Counted from the first letter of the stretch, positions 6,777-15,855 are shown. The stretch is 64,000 nt of DNA from UBA5905 sp964609975 (GCA_964609975.1 CAZSTR010000001.1:66070-130069); one strand, 5' to 3'. A program made the numbers and translations. Notes: a model not told the origin generated them from the sequence alone.

Positions 6777-9542
6777 TCAGCGGCCGCGGATGGCGTCGAT
6801 GGGCCGCTTGGCGGCAATCCGCCGCACCGGGAAAAAGCTGGCCAAAACCGCCACCAGCAAGCTCACCGCCAAAAGCAGGAAAAGCTGGCGCGGGCCGAAG
6901 CTCAAAACCGTAATCAACACATTCAGTCTGGCGCGAATCATTTGATTGATATACGCCGTGATCACGCCCACGCCGATGGACGAAAGCAGGAAATTCACCA
7001 TGGCGATGATGAAGCTTTCCGCAAAGAAAATACGGAACACATCGTTGCTTCGCGACCCAATGGCGCGCAAAATGCCGATTTCCTGCCGCTTATAATGGAT
7101 GCTCACGGCAATGAAATTCGCCAGCATCAGCGACGCGAACAGCGCGAAAAACAGGCCAATCCACAAAAACACCTTCGCACAGGCCATCAGCGCCTCATGC
7201 ACCATATCCAGCTCATAGGTCACCGCATTCGCCAGCGGGAACTGAACCGTGCCATCCTCACTGTAGCAATAGCTCACCAGCGCACGCACATTTTCATATT
7301 CCTCCGGCATCGGGCCAACGGCGAAGGAATATACCCCCTCCTCCGCGGGCACCATAGCGGCATAAAAGGCGTTTTCGGTCAAAACCGTATCTTCGAGCAA
7401 GGGGAAATTCACCGAATCCAGTACACCGACGATGCGATAGCCGTCGGCCGTCTCCGCCAATTCTCGGTTGTTCCAAATGCGACTGCTTTCCTCGGTGAAG
7501 GAGTTGCAGGATTCCAAAATGGCGGCCGCCGCATCTCGCAGCTCCTCCCGCTGGGTCACGCCGTCCGTTTGCAGCCTTCCCAGCAAATCCAGCGACACCA
7601 CCAGCTCCTTCGCGGAAAGGCTGGTTTTCGCTTCGCCGAGCCAGAGTACAGCCGCTTCCGGCACATCCTCCAGCCGCCCAATCCAATAAGGGTCCAAAGA
7701 AATGGAGTCGAGTTCTCCGGTTTCATCCTCCACGGCAGAGTTGAACCACAGAGAGGAATGCCTCAACCGCTTCACCGCCGGGTCGGTGGTGATCCGCGCC
7801 TGCACATATCCCTCTCCCACAAGAGCGGTGGCGTGCAGGCTGTTGTTGCACATATAACGACATTCGGTCATCAGAGCAAGAAAGGCCAGCTCTTCCGCCG
7901 CCGTCATGTCCTCCCGTTCCTCCAGCAACGGCGCATAGCGGGAAATATCCACCTTTGTGTCCACGATGCCGACAACGGTGAAAGCACGACCGTCCAGCAT
8001 CAGCGTTTTCCCCACCATATCGGCGACGATTTTCGGCTCAAGGGTCGCTGTCGCACCGGCTCCGTCAACCGCTCGTTCGATATAGCCAAGCTTGCAAAAA
8101 CCCTCCGCCACAAAGGCCGGCAAAAGAAGCTCATCCTTTTTTCCATCGGGCAGGCGTCCCGCCGCCAGGCTATAGCCCATCGTCGCCAGCGACCGCTCCG
8201 TGACCTCGGCAAAACCGTTCAGTTCGGTGGGATATACCTGCAAAACGCGGGTTTCTTCATCGGAAGCGCCGGAAATATTAAGATTTGCCGAGAAATCCAG
8301 ACTGCAATTCTTCGGCAAATATACGCCTGTCATAGAAAGGCCGGTATAGTCCTCGATCGCGGCCAAATCCGCCGGATACAGGCGATAGCCGGAATCATAA
8401 TTGGGCGTTTCATTCTCCTTATCCGGCGTAACAAGCACGCTCTTGGTCATAGAAGCATAGTCCACCCCGCTGTCCAAAATCGAGTCGGTGCAGACTTGTA
8501 TATGGTTATAGCTTCCCAAGGTGTCCGCCATTCCAAACAGGCAGAAGGAGACACAGGAGAGAAAAATCGTCACCGCCAGGCGGAATTTTTTATGGCCGAG
8601 ACTGCTGGAACCGATTTTGAAGGCGGAACGCAAAGGCAAGCGGGAGCGAATCAGCGAAAATCCGCCCGTTTCCACCGGCACCGTCTCCGGGTCGGTGGGA
8701 GTCGCCCTCAAGCGGGCATTTGGGGCGGCCTTCAGCGAAACGCCTTTGTCGAGACGAGCCATATATTCGTTGATAGCCAGCCGATCCGCCTCGGTAAGAC
8801 GATAGCCGGCCGGAATTTCCACCGTTTCGTCTGTAAAGGTGATTCCCTGTATAGCGTTTTCCTCCACCCGCGTATAGGTCATGTCGCTGAGAATTTTTCC
8901 GTCCGCCAGCTCAATGATGCGGTCGGCATATTGCTCCGCAAATTCCCGGTCATGGGACACCGCAAGTACCAGCCGGTCCGCCGATAGCCGCTTGAGGGTA
9001 TCGAAAATCTGGCGGCCGGTGTTGGAATCCAGTGCGCCCGTCGGCTCATCCGCCATGATGATACGGGGCTGTTTCACCAGCGCGCGGGCAATGGCCACCC
9101 GCTGTTTTTGGCCGCCGGACAGCTCGTTGGGGCGACGGCTTCCGAAACCGTCCAAATCCACCTCATGCAAAATCGCGTTGATTTGGGCGTCGGTAGCCTT
9201 TTTTCCCTGCAATTCGATAGCGAGGGCAATATTCGCGCCGACAGTGAATTCCTCCAGCACATTATATTCCTGAAAGATGAAACCAACATAGGTGTTGCGG
9301 TAGCTGTCGAAATGCTGCTGGCCGAAGCCGGCAGTGGAGGCGCTGCGTATCAGTATTTCTCCCTCGTCCGCCTTATCCAAGCCACCCAAAAGGTTCAACA
9401 GGGTGGATTTTCCGCTTCCGGATTTTCCAAGCAAAAACACAAGCCCGTGGGAAGGCAAACGCATGGACACATGGTCCAGCGCCGTCACGGGGACTCCCCG
9501 TTTCGGCCGATAGATTTTTGTCAGATTGCGGATTTCAAACAT
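6777..9542 (-). CDS. MacB-like ABC transporter, ATPase fused to FtsX-type permease
   Basis: A 921-residue fusion. Residues 1-230 form an ABC ATPase (GKSGSGKST Walker A, LSGGQKQR signature, IIMADEPTGALD Walker B) of the LolD/MacB type. A first membrane helix lies near residue 310 (LAVTIFLSCVSFCLFGMADT), then a large extracytoplasmic domain of some 450 residues, then three helices with the FtsX/MacB permease domain (about 780-921). Such mechanotransmission transporters handle peptides, antibiotics or lipoproteins without moving substrate through a channel. ATG at 9542 is chosen over GTG nine bases upstream because AGGAGAG is correctly spaced only for the ATG. It overlaps the end of nth by eight bases. 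Substrate unknown. Confidence 0.85.
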   Translation of the reverse strand: MFEIRNLTKIYRPKRGVPVTALDHVSMRLPSHGLVFLLGKSGSGKSTLLNLLGGLDKADEGEILIRSASTAGFGQQHFDSYRNTYVGFIFQEYNVLEEFTVGANIALAIELQGKKATDAQINAILHEVDLDGFGSRRPNELSGGQKQRVAIARALVKQPRIIMADEPTGALDSNTGRQIFDTLKRLSADRLVLAVSHDREFAEQYADRIIELADGKILSDMTYTRVEENAIQGITFTDETVEIPAGYRLTEADRLAINEYMARLDKGVSLKAAPNARLRATPTDPETVPVETGGFSLIRSRLPLRSAFKIGSSSLGHKKFRLAVTIFLSCVSFCLFGMADTLGSYNHIQVCTDSILDSGVDYASMTKSVLVTPDKENETPNYDSGYRLYPADLAAIEDYTGLSMTGVYLPKNCSLDFSANLNISGASDEETRVLQVYPTELNGFAEVTERSLATMGYSLAAGRLPDGKKDELLLPAFVAEGFCKLGYIERAVDGAGATATLEPKIVADMVGKTLMLDGRAFTVVGIVDTKVDISRYAPLLEEREDMTAAEELAFLALMTECRYMCNNSLHATALVGEGYVQARITTDPAVKRLRHSSLWFNSAVEDETGELDSISLDPYWIGRLEDVPEAAVLWLGEAKTSLSAKELVVSLDLLGRLQTDGVTQREELRDAAAAILESCNSFTEESSRIWNNRELAETADGYRIVGVLDSVNFPLLEDTVLTENAFYAAMVPAEEGVYSFAVGPMPEEYENVRALVSYCYSEDGTVQFPLANAVTYELDMVHEALMACAKVFLWIGLFFALFASLMLANFIAVSIHYKRQEIGILRAIGSRSNDVFRIFFAESFIIAMVNFLLSSIGVGVITAYINQMIRARLNVLITVLSFGPRQLFLLLAVSLLVAVLASFFPVRRIAAKRPIDAIRGR

Positions 9543-10203
9543 GGGAAGCACTCTCCTTTTTCACATCGGGCTTTAGAACAGGATGGGCACAGATTGCCCG
9601 CAGAGGGCAAAGAGAGCAGCGGGGCGACCGTGCGGAACAGATGTCCCTCCCGAAAAGAACCAGCCGGTGGCAGAAAGCGTTGCTTTCCTCTGGCGGAAGA
9701 ACCTTTTTCAACTGTTGCTCCGCCTTGTAGGGGTCCTTCGTTCCGTCCGTCAGCCCCAGCCGGCCGCAAATGCGGATGCAATGGGTGTCCGCCACCACCG
9801 CCGGCTTCCCAAACACATCACCGCAAATCAAATTGGCGGTTTTTCGGCCGACGCCGGGAAGCTTCGTCAGCTCCTCCACCGTGTCGGGGATTTCGCCGCC
9901 GTATATATCCCGCAGAACGGCGCACATTTGCACAATGTCCCGCGCCTTGGTTTTATACAGTCCGCAGGAGCGGATATATTCCCCCACCTCCTCCGGGCTG
10001 GCGTCGGCGAGGGACTCCAGCGTGGAAAAGCGAGCAAAAAGCGCCGGCGTCACCAAATTCACCCGCGCGTCGGTGCATTGAGCCGACAGCCGAGTGGCAA
10101 TCAACAGCTGAAGGGGATTTTCGGCGTTGAGAGAACAAACCGCCTGAGGGTATTGCGTCTGCAAGCCGGCGACAGCTGCCAGCGCCCGTTGCTTTTTCGT
10201 CAT
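9535..10203 (-). CDS. nth: Endonuclease III (DNA glycosylase/AP lyase)
   Basis: A 222-residue base-excision-repair enzyme that removes oxidised pyrimidines and cleaves the abasic site. It has the helix-hairpin-helix ELTKLPGVGRKTANLI with the catalytic lysine, the catalytic aspartate in VADTHCIR, and the C-terminal [4Fe-4S] motif C-X6-C-X2-C-X5-C (CSARSPRC, SLC, PLRAIC). The ATG at 10203 is preceded by GGAGAGGAG. Full length for the family. Confidence 0.95.
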   Translation of the reverse strand: MTKKQRALAAVAGLQTQYPQAVCSLNAENPLQLLIATRLSAQCTDARVNLVTPALFARFSTLESLADASPEEVGEYIRSCGLYKTKARDIVQMCAVLRDIYGGEIPDTVEELTKLPGVGRKTANLICGDVFGKPAVVADTHCIRICGRLGLTDGTKDPYKAEQQLKKVLPPEESNAFCHRLVLFGRDICSARSPRCSLCPLRAICAHPVLKPDVKKESASHV

Positions 10204-10343
10204 GTTTTTCTCCTCTCCGCCCACCAACAGCATACCGCAGGGGCGATTAAAATACAAGCGGCAAAATCATTAAGCATTTCTTAAAATTCGTCATTTACAG
10301 TGTATCAAATTTTCGCCGTACCGTCAACTGCTATTTCCCTACG

Positions 10344-10388
10344 AAAAAAAGTGCTCCGTTCTTCGCGGACAACCGGGAAAACGGAGCG
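10344..10388 (-). terminator. Terminator after the histidine phosphatase gene
   Basis: On the minus strand GCTCCGTT and AACGGAGC (8 bp, loop 19 nt) are followed by a run of seven T residues (10344-10350). It lies nine bases beyond the phosphatase stop and before nth. Confidence 0.75.
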
Positions 10389-10396
10389 CAAAAGGC

Positions 10397-11035
10397 TCAT
10401 ACATCCTTGCTGACAAAGGTGACCATATCCTCAAGATGGGCGTGGGAATCCCGCTTCTCCAGCCGCCACTTCCCCCCCGCAAAGGAAACCTTTGTTACCG
10501 AAGCATTGGCGACGAAGGGGATTTTCTCCATCTCCTCCAGCGGCACGGCGGTGAAAAAGGCCTCCAATGCGCGAATCACCAGCCCATGGGCCACCAGACA
10601 TACTGCTTTTTCTTCATTACTTTGGGCGATAGCGGTGACGGCCTGCGCCGCCCGCGCCTGCACCTGGGCAACCGTTTCGCCACCGGTGCACTGGGACAAA
10701 CCGACCCGGTTTTTCCATACCCGATAATCCTCCGGGAAGCGGCGCATGATTTCCTCATAGCCTTTCCTTTCCCACAGGCCGCCGTTGATTTCCCGCAAAT
10801 CGGCGCGCCGGGTCACGGACAGGCCGTGCGGCCGGGCGATGGCGGCAGCAGTGTCCGCCGCCCGACGCAAATCGCTGGAATATACCGCCGACAGCGGAAG
10901 CTTCTGCAAAAACCGGGCGGTACATTCCGCCTGACGAAGCCCCAGATCTGTCAGCGCCACATCCTGTTGGCCGGCGAAGTAATTTTCGTGATTCGCCATG
11001 CTTTCCCCGTGGCGAACAATATACAAGGTTGTCAT
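10397..11035 (-). CDS. Histidine phosphatase family protein
   Basis: A 212-residue cytoplasmic protein of the phosphoglycerate-mutase-like branch. The phosphohistidine motif IVRHGES lies near residue 5, the second catalytic histidine in LVAHGLVIRAL, and the family's glutamate region (REINGGLWERKGYEEI) between them. It could be a CobC-like alpha-ribazole phosphatase, a cofactor-dependent mutase or a broad phosphatase; the sequence does not decide. The ATG at 11035 has GGAGAG upstream. It is divergent from the HTH-ADP-ribosylglycohydrolase gene. Confidence 0.85.
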   Translation of the reverse strand: MTTLYIVRHGESMANHENYFAGQQDVALTDLGLRQAECTARFLQKLPLSAVYSSDLRRAADTAAAIARPHGLSVTRRADLREINGGLWERKGYEEIMRRFPEDYRVWKNRVGLSQCTGGETVAQVQARAAQAVTAIAQSNEEKAVCLVAHGLVIRALEAFFTAVPLEEMEKIPFVANASVTKVSFAGGKWRLEKRDSHAHLEDMVTFVSKDV

Positions 11036-11055
11036 ATCTCTCTCCTTTTTCTGTT

Positions 11056-11121
11056 GCAACCGACGGTTGCGTTATGTGCCCACAACAGTTGGTTGAAAGG
11101 CGGGCGCAGACATGGTATACT
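11056..11121 (+). promoter_or_regulatory. Promoter with two palindromic operator candidates
   Basis: TTGAAA (11093-11098) and TATACT (11116-11121) are 17 bases apart. Just upstream is a perfect palindrome GCAACCG-A-CGGTTGC (11056-11070), and a shorter CAAC-A-GTTG (11083-11091) abuts the -35 box. The palindromes are good candidate binding sites for the XRE-type HTH encoded by the gene that follows, which would imply autoregulation. Confidence 0.6.
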
Positions 11122-11153
11122 TCATGCAGAAACACAAAAGGAGGCATTTCATC

Positions 11154-12728
11154 ATGAATACAGTGGCAATCATCAAAAAGCTCCGGTCGGATGTCCGGAT
11201 GTCCCAAGAGCAGTTTGCAGAGCTGTTCGGCGTGTCGCGACAGGCGGTGCAAAAATGGGAAACGGGAGCCGCTCTGCCGGATTTGGAAAATCTCATCAAG
11301 ATTTCCAAATATTTCGATATTTCGCTGGACGCGCTGGTGCTCAACATGGACAGCCGCATTAGTCAGGAGCTGACCTTCAACAAAACGCTAAAGCCGAAAT
11401 ATGCCAATATCAACAACGATGAGTCCTATTCCTCAAATTTGCTCACCGAGCTGCAGCAGTCCACCGATGAGGGACTGGATATGGCTCCCTATGCGGATCT
11501 GTTTTCTGCCGTCGCCAAGCTTCCCAAGGGAGAAATGAAAAAAAAGCTGGGCGATTTGCTGTTCGAAATCGTGCTCAACGCGGACACCATCGAAAACTAC
11601 CCCTATATTGAGCCATCCACGCTGGAGGAAATCAAAAGCCTGCGCAAGAACGCCCCGGCGCCGGTCGCCGTGGACAAAACGGCGCTGGAAACGAAAATTC
11701 GCGGCGCATGGATGGGACGCATCTGCGGCTGTCTGCTCGGAAAAACCGTCGAGGGAATTCGCACGGATGAGCTGATTCCCTTTTTGCAGGAAACGGGCAA
11801 CTATCCCATGCACCGGTATATTCTGCACAGCGATTTGAACGATGAAATTCTCAATAAATACAACTATCCCTTCGCCGGACGCTGTTATGCCGACCGGGTG
11901 GACGGGATGCCGGTGGACGACGACACCAACTATATGGTGCTGGCGCAAAGGCTCATCAAAGACTACGGTCGGGATTTCACGCCCTATGATGTGTCCCGCA
12001 TTTGGCTCTCTCTGCAAAGCAAGGATTCCTATTGGACCGCCGAGCGGGTCGCTTATTGCAATTTTGTGAAGGGCTTTGAGCCGCCGGAGTCCGCCAAATA
12101 TAAGAATCCCTATCGGGAATGGATCGGCGCCCAAATCCGCGGCGATTATTTCGGCTATATCAACCCCGGAAACTCGGAAAAGGCGGCGGAAATGGCTTTT
12201 CGTGATGCCTCCATCTCCCATGTGAAGAACGGAATCTACGGCGAAATGTTCGTGGCCGCCATGCTGGCCACCGCCGCCTATACCGACGACCTCTCCGCCA
12301 TCTTACGGGGCGGCCTCTCCCAAATCCCTCACACCAGCCGCCTGTATGCGGCCATCACCGATGTGCTCACCGGCTTCGAAAACGGCCGTTCCCAGGAGGA
12401 ATGCTTCGCCGACATCCATGCCCGCTATGACGAGCACACCGGCCATGGCTGGTGCCACACGATTTCCAATGCCATGATCGTGGCTGCCTCTCTGCTCTAT
12501 GGGCGCGGAGACTATGGAAAATCCATCTGCATGGCCGTGGAAACCGGCTTCGACACCGACTGCAACGGAGCGACCGTCGGCTCGGTTCTCGGGATGGCCT
12601 ATGGCGTCGACACCATCGACCCCTATTGGACAAAGCCGATTGGAGACACTCTCCACACCTCGATTTTCGGCGTGGACACGGTGAAAATCTCCGACCGAGT
12701 GCAAATCACCATGAAGGACATCGAATAA
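11154..12728 (+). CDS. XRE-type HTH domain fused to ADP-ribosylglycohydrolase
   Basis: A 524-residue fusion. Residues 5-60 are a Cro/CI helix-turn-helix (MSQEQFAELFGVSRQAVQKWE). A helical linker (about 70-175) is followed by an ADP-ribosylglycohydrolase domain from about residue 180 (GAWMGRICGCLLGKTVEGIR). Metal-binding acidic motifs are present: DDDT at 255-258 and DTD at 467-469 within GFDTDCNGATVGS, the pair that holds magnesium ions in DraG/ARH enzymes. The natural reading is a DNA-bound regulator that senses or removes ADP-ribose. The ATG at 11154 is preceded by AAGGAGG; a longer in-frame start lacks a site. Substrate unknown. Confidence 0.88.
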   Translation: MNTVAIIKKLRSDVRMSQEQFAELFGVSRQAVQKWETGAALPDLENLIKISKYFDISLDALVLNMDSRISQELTFNKTLKPKYANINNDESYSSNLLTELQQSTDEGLDMAPYADLFSAVAKLPKGEMKKKLGDLLFEIVLNADTIENYPYIEPSTLEEIKSLRKNAPAPVAVDKTALETKIRGAWMGRICGCLLGKTVEGIRTDELIPFLQETGNYPMHRYILHSDLNDEILNKYNYPFAGRCYADRVDGMPVDDDTNYMVLAQRLIKDYGRDFTPYDVSRIWLSLQSKDSYWTAERVAYCNFVKGFEPPESAKYKNPYREWIGAQIRGDYFGYINPGNSEKAAEMAFRDASISHVKNGIYGEMFVAAMLATAAYTDDLSAILRGGLSQIPHTSRLYAAITDVLTGFENGRSQEECFADIHARYDEHTGHGWCHTISNAMIVAASLLYGRGDYGKSICMAVETGFDTDCNGATVGSVLGMAYGVDTIDPYWTKPIGDTLHTSIFGVDTVKISDRVQITMKDIE

Positions 12729-12732
12729 TCCC

Positions 12733-12770
12733 AAAAACAAGGGCCGTTATCAAAACGGCCCTTGTTTTTT
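12733..12770. terminator. Bidirectional terminator
   Basis: Stem AAAAACAAGGGCCGTT / AACGGCCCTTGTTTTTT with a short loop, T-rich at both ends. It ends the HTH-glycohydrolase gene from the left and the microcompartment operon from the right. Confidence 0.9.
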
Positions 12771-12784
12771 ATGCTTTTAAACAA

Positions 12785-13330
12785 TCAAAGGTGCTTCCAC
12801 AAATCCTCATGAGGCGCCGCCATCACCGATTTGCTGCTGAACAGTCCCTGGCGAATGGCATACTCTCCGGCGGCTTCAATAGCGGCGGTCACATCCCCCA
12901 CCTCGCCGGTCACCATCAAAACGCCCTTTCCGCCCATGCCACGGGACAGACGCAAATCAACGATTTCCACCTTCGCCGCCTTCACCGCCGCATCCGCCGC
13001 CAAAATAATGCTGGAGGCGGAATAGGTTTCCAGACAGCCGAGAGCGCCGTGCACGGCCTCCGGCTGTGCTCCCAGAAGGGCGGTCACAACTGATGCGTCA
13101 ATACGGCCCATTACCGTGGAATCCAGCACATAGGTGCCGAATTTTTCCTTCACATGGTCCACAGCTGTCTGCACCTCGGAAATGGAGCCGGTCAACAAAA
13201 TCTCATATTTTCCGGGACAGGAGGGATGGGCGGAAATCAGCCGTACGCCGGAGGATTTCAGCGCATCGTCGCAGGCCTCCACGCCCACCGGAATACTTTT
13301 CAGTTCAAGAACACCAACTGCATAAATCAT
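12785..13330 (-). CDS. pduT: PduT-like tandem BMC shell protein with iron-sulfur cysteine
   Basis: A 181-residue protein made of two BMC domains (about 1-88 and 92-181), which would trimerise into a pseudohexameric shell tile. PSCPGK at 36-41 puts Cys38 at the position of the cysteine that holds a [4Fe-4S] cluster on the trimer axis in PduT, suggesting electron transfer across the shell. The C-terminal half has GMGGKGVLMVTGEV and ends APHEDLWKHL as in PduT. It is the last gene of the operon, after pduS, the expected redox partner. Confidence 0.92.
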   Translation of the reverse strand: MIYAVGVLELKSIPVGVEACDDALKSSGVRLISAHPSCPGKYEILLTGSISEVQTAVDHVKEKFGTYVLDSTVMGRIDASVVTALLGAQPEAVHGALGCLETYSASSIILAADAAVKAAKVEIVDLRLSRGMGGKGVLMVTGEVGDVTAAIEAAGEYAIRQGLFSSKSVMAAPHEDLWKHL

Positions 13331-13364
13331 GGTTATTCCCAGCCTTTCTCACATAAAAACCGGC

Positions 13365-14699
13365 TCAGCCCTGCACCCGCACCGAAATTCCGGCGGGCGA
13401 AACGGCTTCCACAGTTCCGTTGACAGACGAATGAATGTTGGCGGAAATCACGCCGTCGGCCGCGGCCACACACTGGCCGGCGCGAACGGTGTCGCCCACC
13501 GCCACCAGCGGCTTCGCCGGCGCGCCCACATGCTGACGCAGGGGCAGAAAAATGCTTTTCGGCAGGAAAACGGATTCCTCAAAGTCCGGGATACCCCAGT
13601 CGAATTCGGCCACGCCCAGCCGTTGCATGAAGCGGCTGCTGGGCAGCAGACGATATTCTCGATCCGGGTCGGCGGCCAGCGGCTTTCCGTCGTATTGATA
13701 GCGCAGCTTGTTTTTCGCCAAAACGCCCTTCACCTGCTGATACACCCGCCGCGGGCTGATTCCCTGACAGCAGGCCGCCAGCTCGCAAACGCCACAGCCG
13801 GAGCACACCGACGCCTCGGTGAAGTTCTCCGGGTTTTCCTCGATCATGCTCACGGAATTGCGCACAATGCGATGGGGCTTCAAAGGATAGCCAATCAGAG
13901 CGCGGGGACATAAATCCGTGCAAATACTGCACTGACAGCAGTTCGCTCCGGCATGGGTCATCACCGTGCGGTTGTTCGCCAGCTTACTACGAATGGCCGG
14001 GGCCGTTTTGGGCAACACAAGCAGACCCTTGGTGGTCTTGGTGATGACCGCCTTCTCCGGGTCGATGATGGGGCCCATAGCCGGGCCGCCATCCAGCATA
14101 ACACAATCCTCCGGCACGGAAAAATCATAGCGAGCCATCAACTCGCGCACCGGCGTGCCCACCGGCACAACCGTCACGAAGGGGCGCTTCACCTTTCCGC
14201 CAACGGTGACCCATTTTTCTGTCACCGGCGTACCGGTGCGCGCCGCCTGGCAGACATTATACAACGTTTCGGCGTTCATGACAATCACGCCAACCGACAG
14301 GGGCAGCTGGCCGGGAGGCACAATCCGCCCCAGCGCCTGATAAATCAAAATCACCTCGTCGCCCATGGGATACACATCAGGCAGGCACTTCACTGACACA
14401 TGAGCCGACAGCTTTTGGCCATCCGTCAGCATTAGCCGCTTCGCGGTATGCAACTTCACGCCCAATAGCGCCTGGGCGATGCCGGTGGCCTCCAGCACCT
14501 CCTCGGCGCCGGCGGCCACATCCGTCAGATGGCTTTTCAACAGAGCATAATCCGAATAGAGCAACGGCTCACATTCGGCGGCATTGATCACAAGCGTATC
14601 CGCGCCCTCAGCCAGCTTCACCGCCGTCGGGAAGCCGGCGCCGCCCGCGCCGACACAGCCGGCATCGGTCAAGCATTTTTTGAGTTCCTCCAGTGTCAT
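13365..14699 (-). CDS. pduS: PduS/RnfC-like NADH-linked flavo-iron-sulfur oxidoreductase
   Basis: A 444-residue protein of the RnfC/PduS family. The glycine-rich N-terminus (GCVGAGGAGFPTAVKL) binds flavin/NADH; an SLBB domain lies in the middle (about 165-220); two ferredoxin-type cysteine sets follow, CCQCSICTDLCPRALIG and CSGCGVCELAACC. The C-terminal part has a biotinyl-lipoyl-like fold. PduS reduces cobalamin in B12-dependent compartments; here the neighbouring dehydratase is B12-independent, so delivery of electrons to or from the PduT iron-sulfur shell tile is more plausible. The start at 14699 gives the family's usual N-terminus. Confidence 0.88.
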   Translation of the reverse strand: MTLEELKKCLTDAGCVGAGGAGFPTAVKLAEGADTLVINAAECEPLLYSDYALLKSHLTDVAAGAEEVLEATGIAQALLGVKLHTAKRLMLTDGQKLSAHVSVKCLPDVYPMGDEVILIYQALGRIVPPGQLPLSVGVIVMNAETLYNVCQAARTGTPVTEKWVTVGGKVKRPFVTVVPVGTPVRELMARYDFSVPEDCVMLDGGPAMGPIIDPEKAVITKTTKGLLVLPKTAPAIRSKLANNRTVMTHAGANCCQCSICTDLCPRALIGYPLKPHRIVRNSVSMIEENPENFTEASVCSGCGVCELAACCQGISPRRVYQQVKGVLAKNKLRYQYDGKPLAADPDREYRLLPSSRFMQRLGVAEFDWGIPDFEESVFLPKSIFLPLRQHVGAPAKPLVAVGDTVRAGQCVAAADGVISANIHSSVNGTVEAVSPAGISVRVQG

Positions 14700-14715
14700 G
14701 TCTTTTCCCTCATTT

Positions 14716-14976
14716 TCAGTTCGCGTTTTCGTCCACAATTCCAACAATCACCGCGTCCGTTGGCGCGGCGGTGTTATCCAGCGCCAAGCGCGCAGCGCTT
14801 CCGGTAGCAATGAGCACGCGCTCGCCGATGCCGGCGCCCACGCTGTCGATAGCCACCAGATATTTATCGGTTTCCGTCGCGTTTTCAATTAGCCGCACCT
14901 CCAAAATTTTGGAGCCGACCAGTTTTTCATTTTTCCGGGTCGAAACAATATGTCCAACCACTCTGCCCATCAGCAT
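14716..14976 (-). CDS. BMC vertex protein (EutN/CcmL family)
   Basis: An 86-residue EutN/CcmL/PduN-type protein that forms pentamers closing the twelve corners of the shell. It starts MLMGRVVGHIVSTRKNEKL and contains GERVLIATGSAAR, the conserved core of the family. A TTG six bases upstream is also in frame, but AGGGCGGA is best spaced for the ATG at 14976; the ATG at 14970 is another option. It lies 16 bases before pduS. Confidence 0.92.
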   Translation of the reverse strand: MLMGRVVGHIVSTRKNEKLVGSKILEVRLIENATETDKYLVAIDSVGAGIGERVLIATGSAARLALDNTAAPTDAVIVGIVDENAN

Positions 14977-15025
14977 AGCCAAATTCCGCCCTTTCCAGTA
15001 TGTTACATATCATTCAATATGGGAT

Positions 15026-15682
15026 TTAGCGCAAAATACGAACCTTTCCGCCGTTGGAAAGCCCAACCGCGTTAGCGTCGTCCGTGTCCACGTGCATTTC
15101 CAGCCGAAAATCCGGATGCACCCGCACCTGCACATCATACCAGCGGGTGCGCCGCTCGACATTCTCTACCTCGACATCCACATATTCGCCGTCCCGGATA
15201 CCGAAGCGCTCGCCGTCCTCCGGACTCATGTGAATGTGCCTGTTGGCGATGATGCAACCCTCCTCGATGGTCAACGCACCCTTCGGCCCGACGATGGTGA
15301 TGGGCGCAGAGCCGGCGATTTTTCCTGATTCGCGCACCGGCGCCTTCACCTTCAGCGTATAGGAATCGGTGCGGGAAATCTCCACCTGGGTCATCTTGCG
15401 CACCGGGCCGAGCACGCGCACCTTCTCGATGGCCCGCATGGAGGGACCGATAAGGGTAAGCTGTTCCTTGCAGGCATATTGCCCCGGCTGGGATAGCTCC
15501 TTCAAGGGCTGCAGCTCATAGCCTTTTCCGAACAACAGCTCCACATTCGCCGCCGTTAAATGAATGTGCCGATTGGAAACGCCCACGGGCACCAGCTTTT
15601 CCGACTCGGAAACCACCCGCACCCCCTGCTTCTCCAGTGCATCCCGCACCGCTGCGGTGATGGTCGAGGCATCCAATGCCAT
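15026..15682 (-). CDS. pduL: Phosphate propanoyltransferase PduL with N-terminal encapsulation peptide
   Basis: A 218-residue PduL-type phosphotransacylase, which converts propionyl-CoA and phosphate into propionyl-phosphate and CoA. Zinc ligands of the two beta-barrel domains are visible: HIH at 39-41 (SNRHIHL), HIH at 149-151 (ANRHIHM) and His197 (LEMHVD). Residues 1-20 (MALDASTITAAVRDALEKQG) form an amphipathic helix of the encapsulation-peptide type. The ATG at 15682 has AAAAAGGAG upstream. Acetate kinase in the same operon would use the acyl-phosphate. Confidence 0.93.
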   Translation of the reverse strand: MALDASTITAAVRDALEKQGVRVVSESEKLVPVGVSNRHIHLTAANVELLFGKGYELQPLKELSQPGQYACKEQLTLIGPSMRAIEKVRVLGPVRKMTQVEISRTDSYTLKVKAPVRESGKIAGSAPITIVGPKGALTIEEGCIIANRHIHMSPEDGERFGIRDGEYVDVEVENVERRTRWYDVQVRVHPDFRLEMHVDTDDANAVGLSNGGKVRILR

Positions 15683-15746
15683 ATAAAACAACTCCTTTTT
15701 CCTTATCCGGCTCTTGTCTCCTTTTCGGAGAAAAGTCTGTTTTCCG

Positions 15747-15832
15747 CCATAGGATAGCCGCACCGAGGCTCTCCGCCCGGCTGTCCTATGGCCTCCGTCT
15801 CCCCTGCCGCACCGAAAAATCGGTGCGGCAGG
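15747..15832. other. Two strong hairpins between the BMC-H gene and pduL
   Basis: Within the 173-base gap are CCATAGGATAGCCG / CGGCTGTCCTATGG (14 bp with one G-U, 15747-15760 and 15778-15791) and a perfect 13-bp stem CCTGCCGCACCGA / TCGGTGCGGCAGG with a four-base loop (15803-15832). Neither is followed by a T run on the minus strand, so they do not look like terminators. A role in mRNA processing or in protecting the shell-protein mRNA is inferred. Confidence 0.7.
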
Positions 15833-15855
15833 AACGGATGCGTGCCCGCTATCGT

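Noticed and set aside
6744..8987. 747-codon open frame on the plus strand
   Set aside because: It is antisense to the ABC ATPase-permease gene, has His/Arg-rich composition and no family pattern; it is a by-product of high GC.
10258..10343. Candidate promoter of nth (TTGTAT and TATGCT)
   Set aside because: Both boxes are weak and I could not separate them from AT-rich background.
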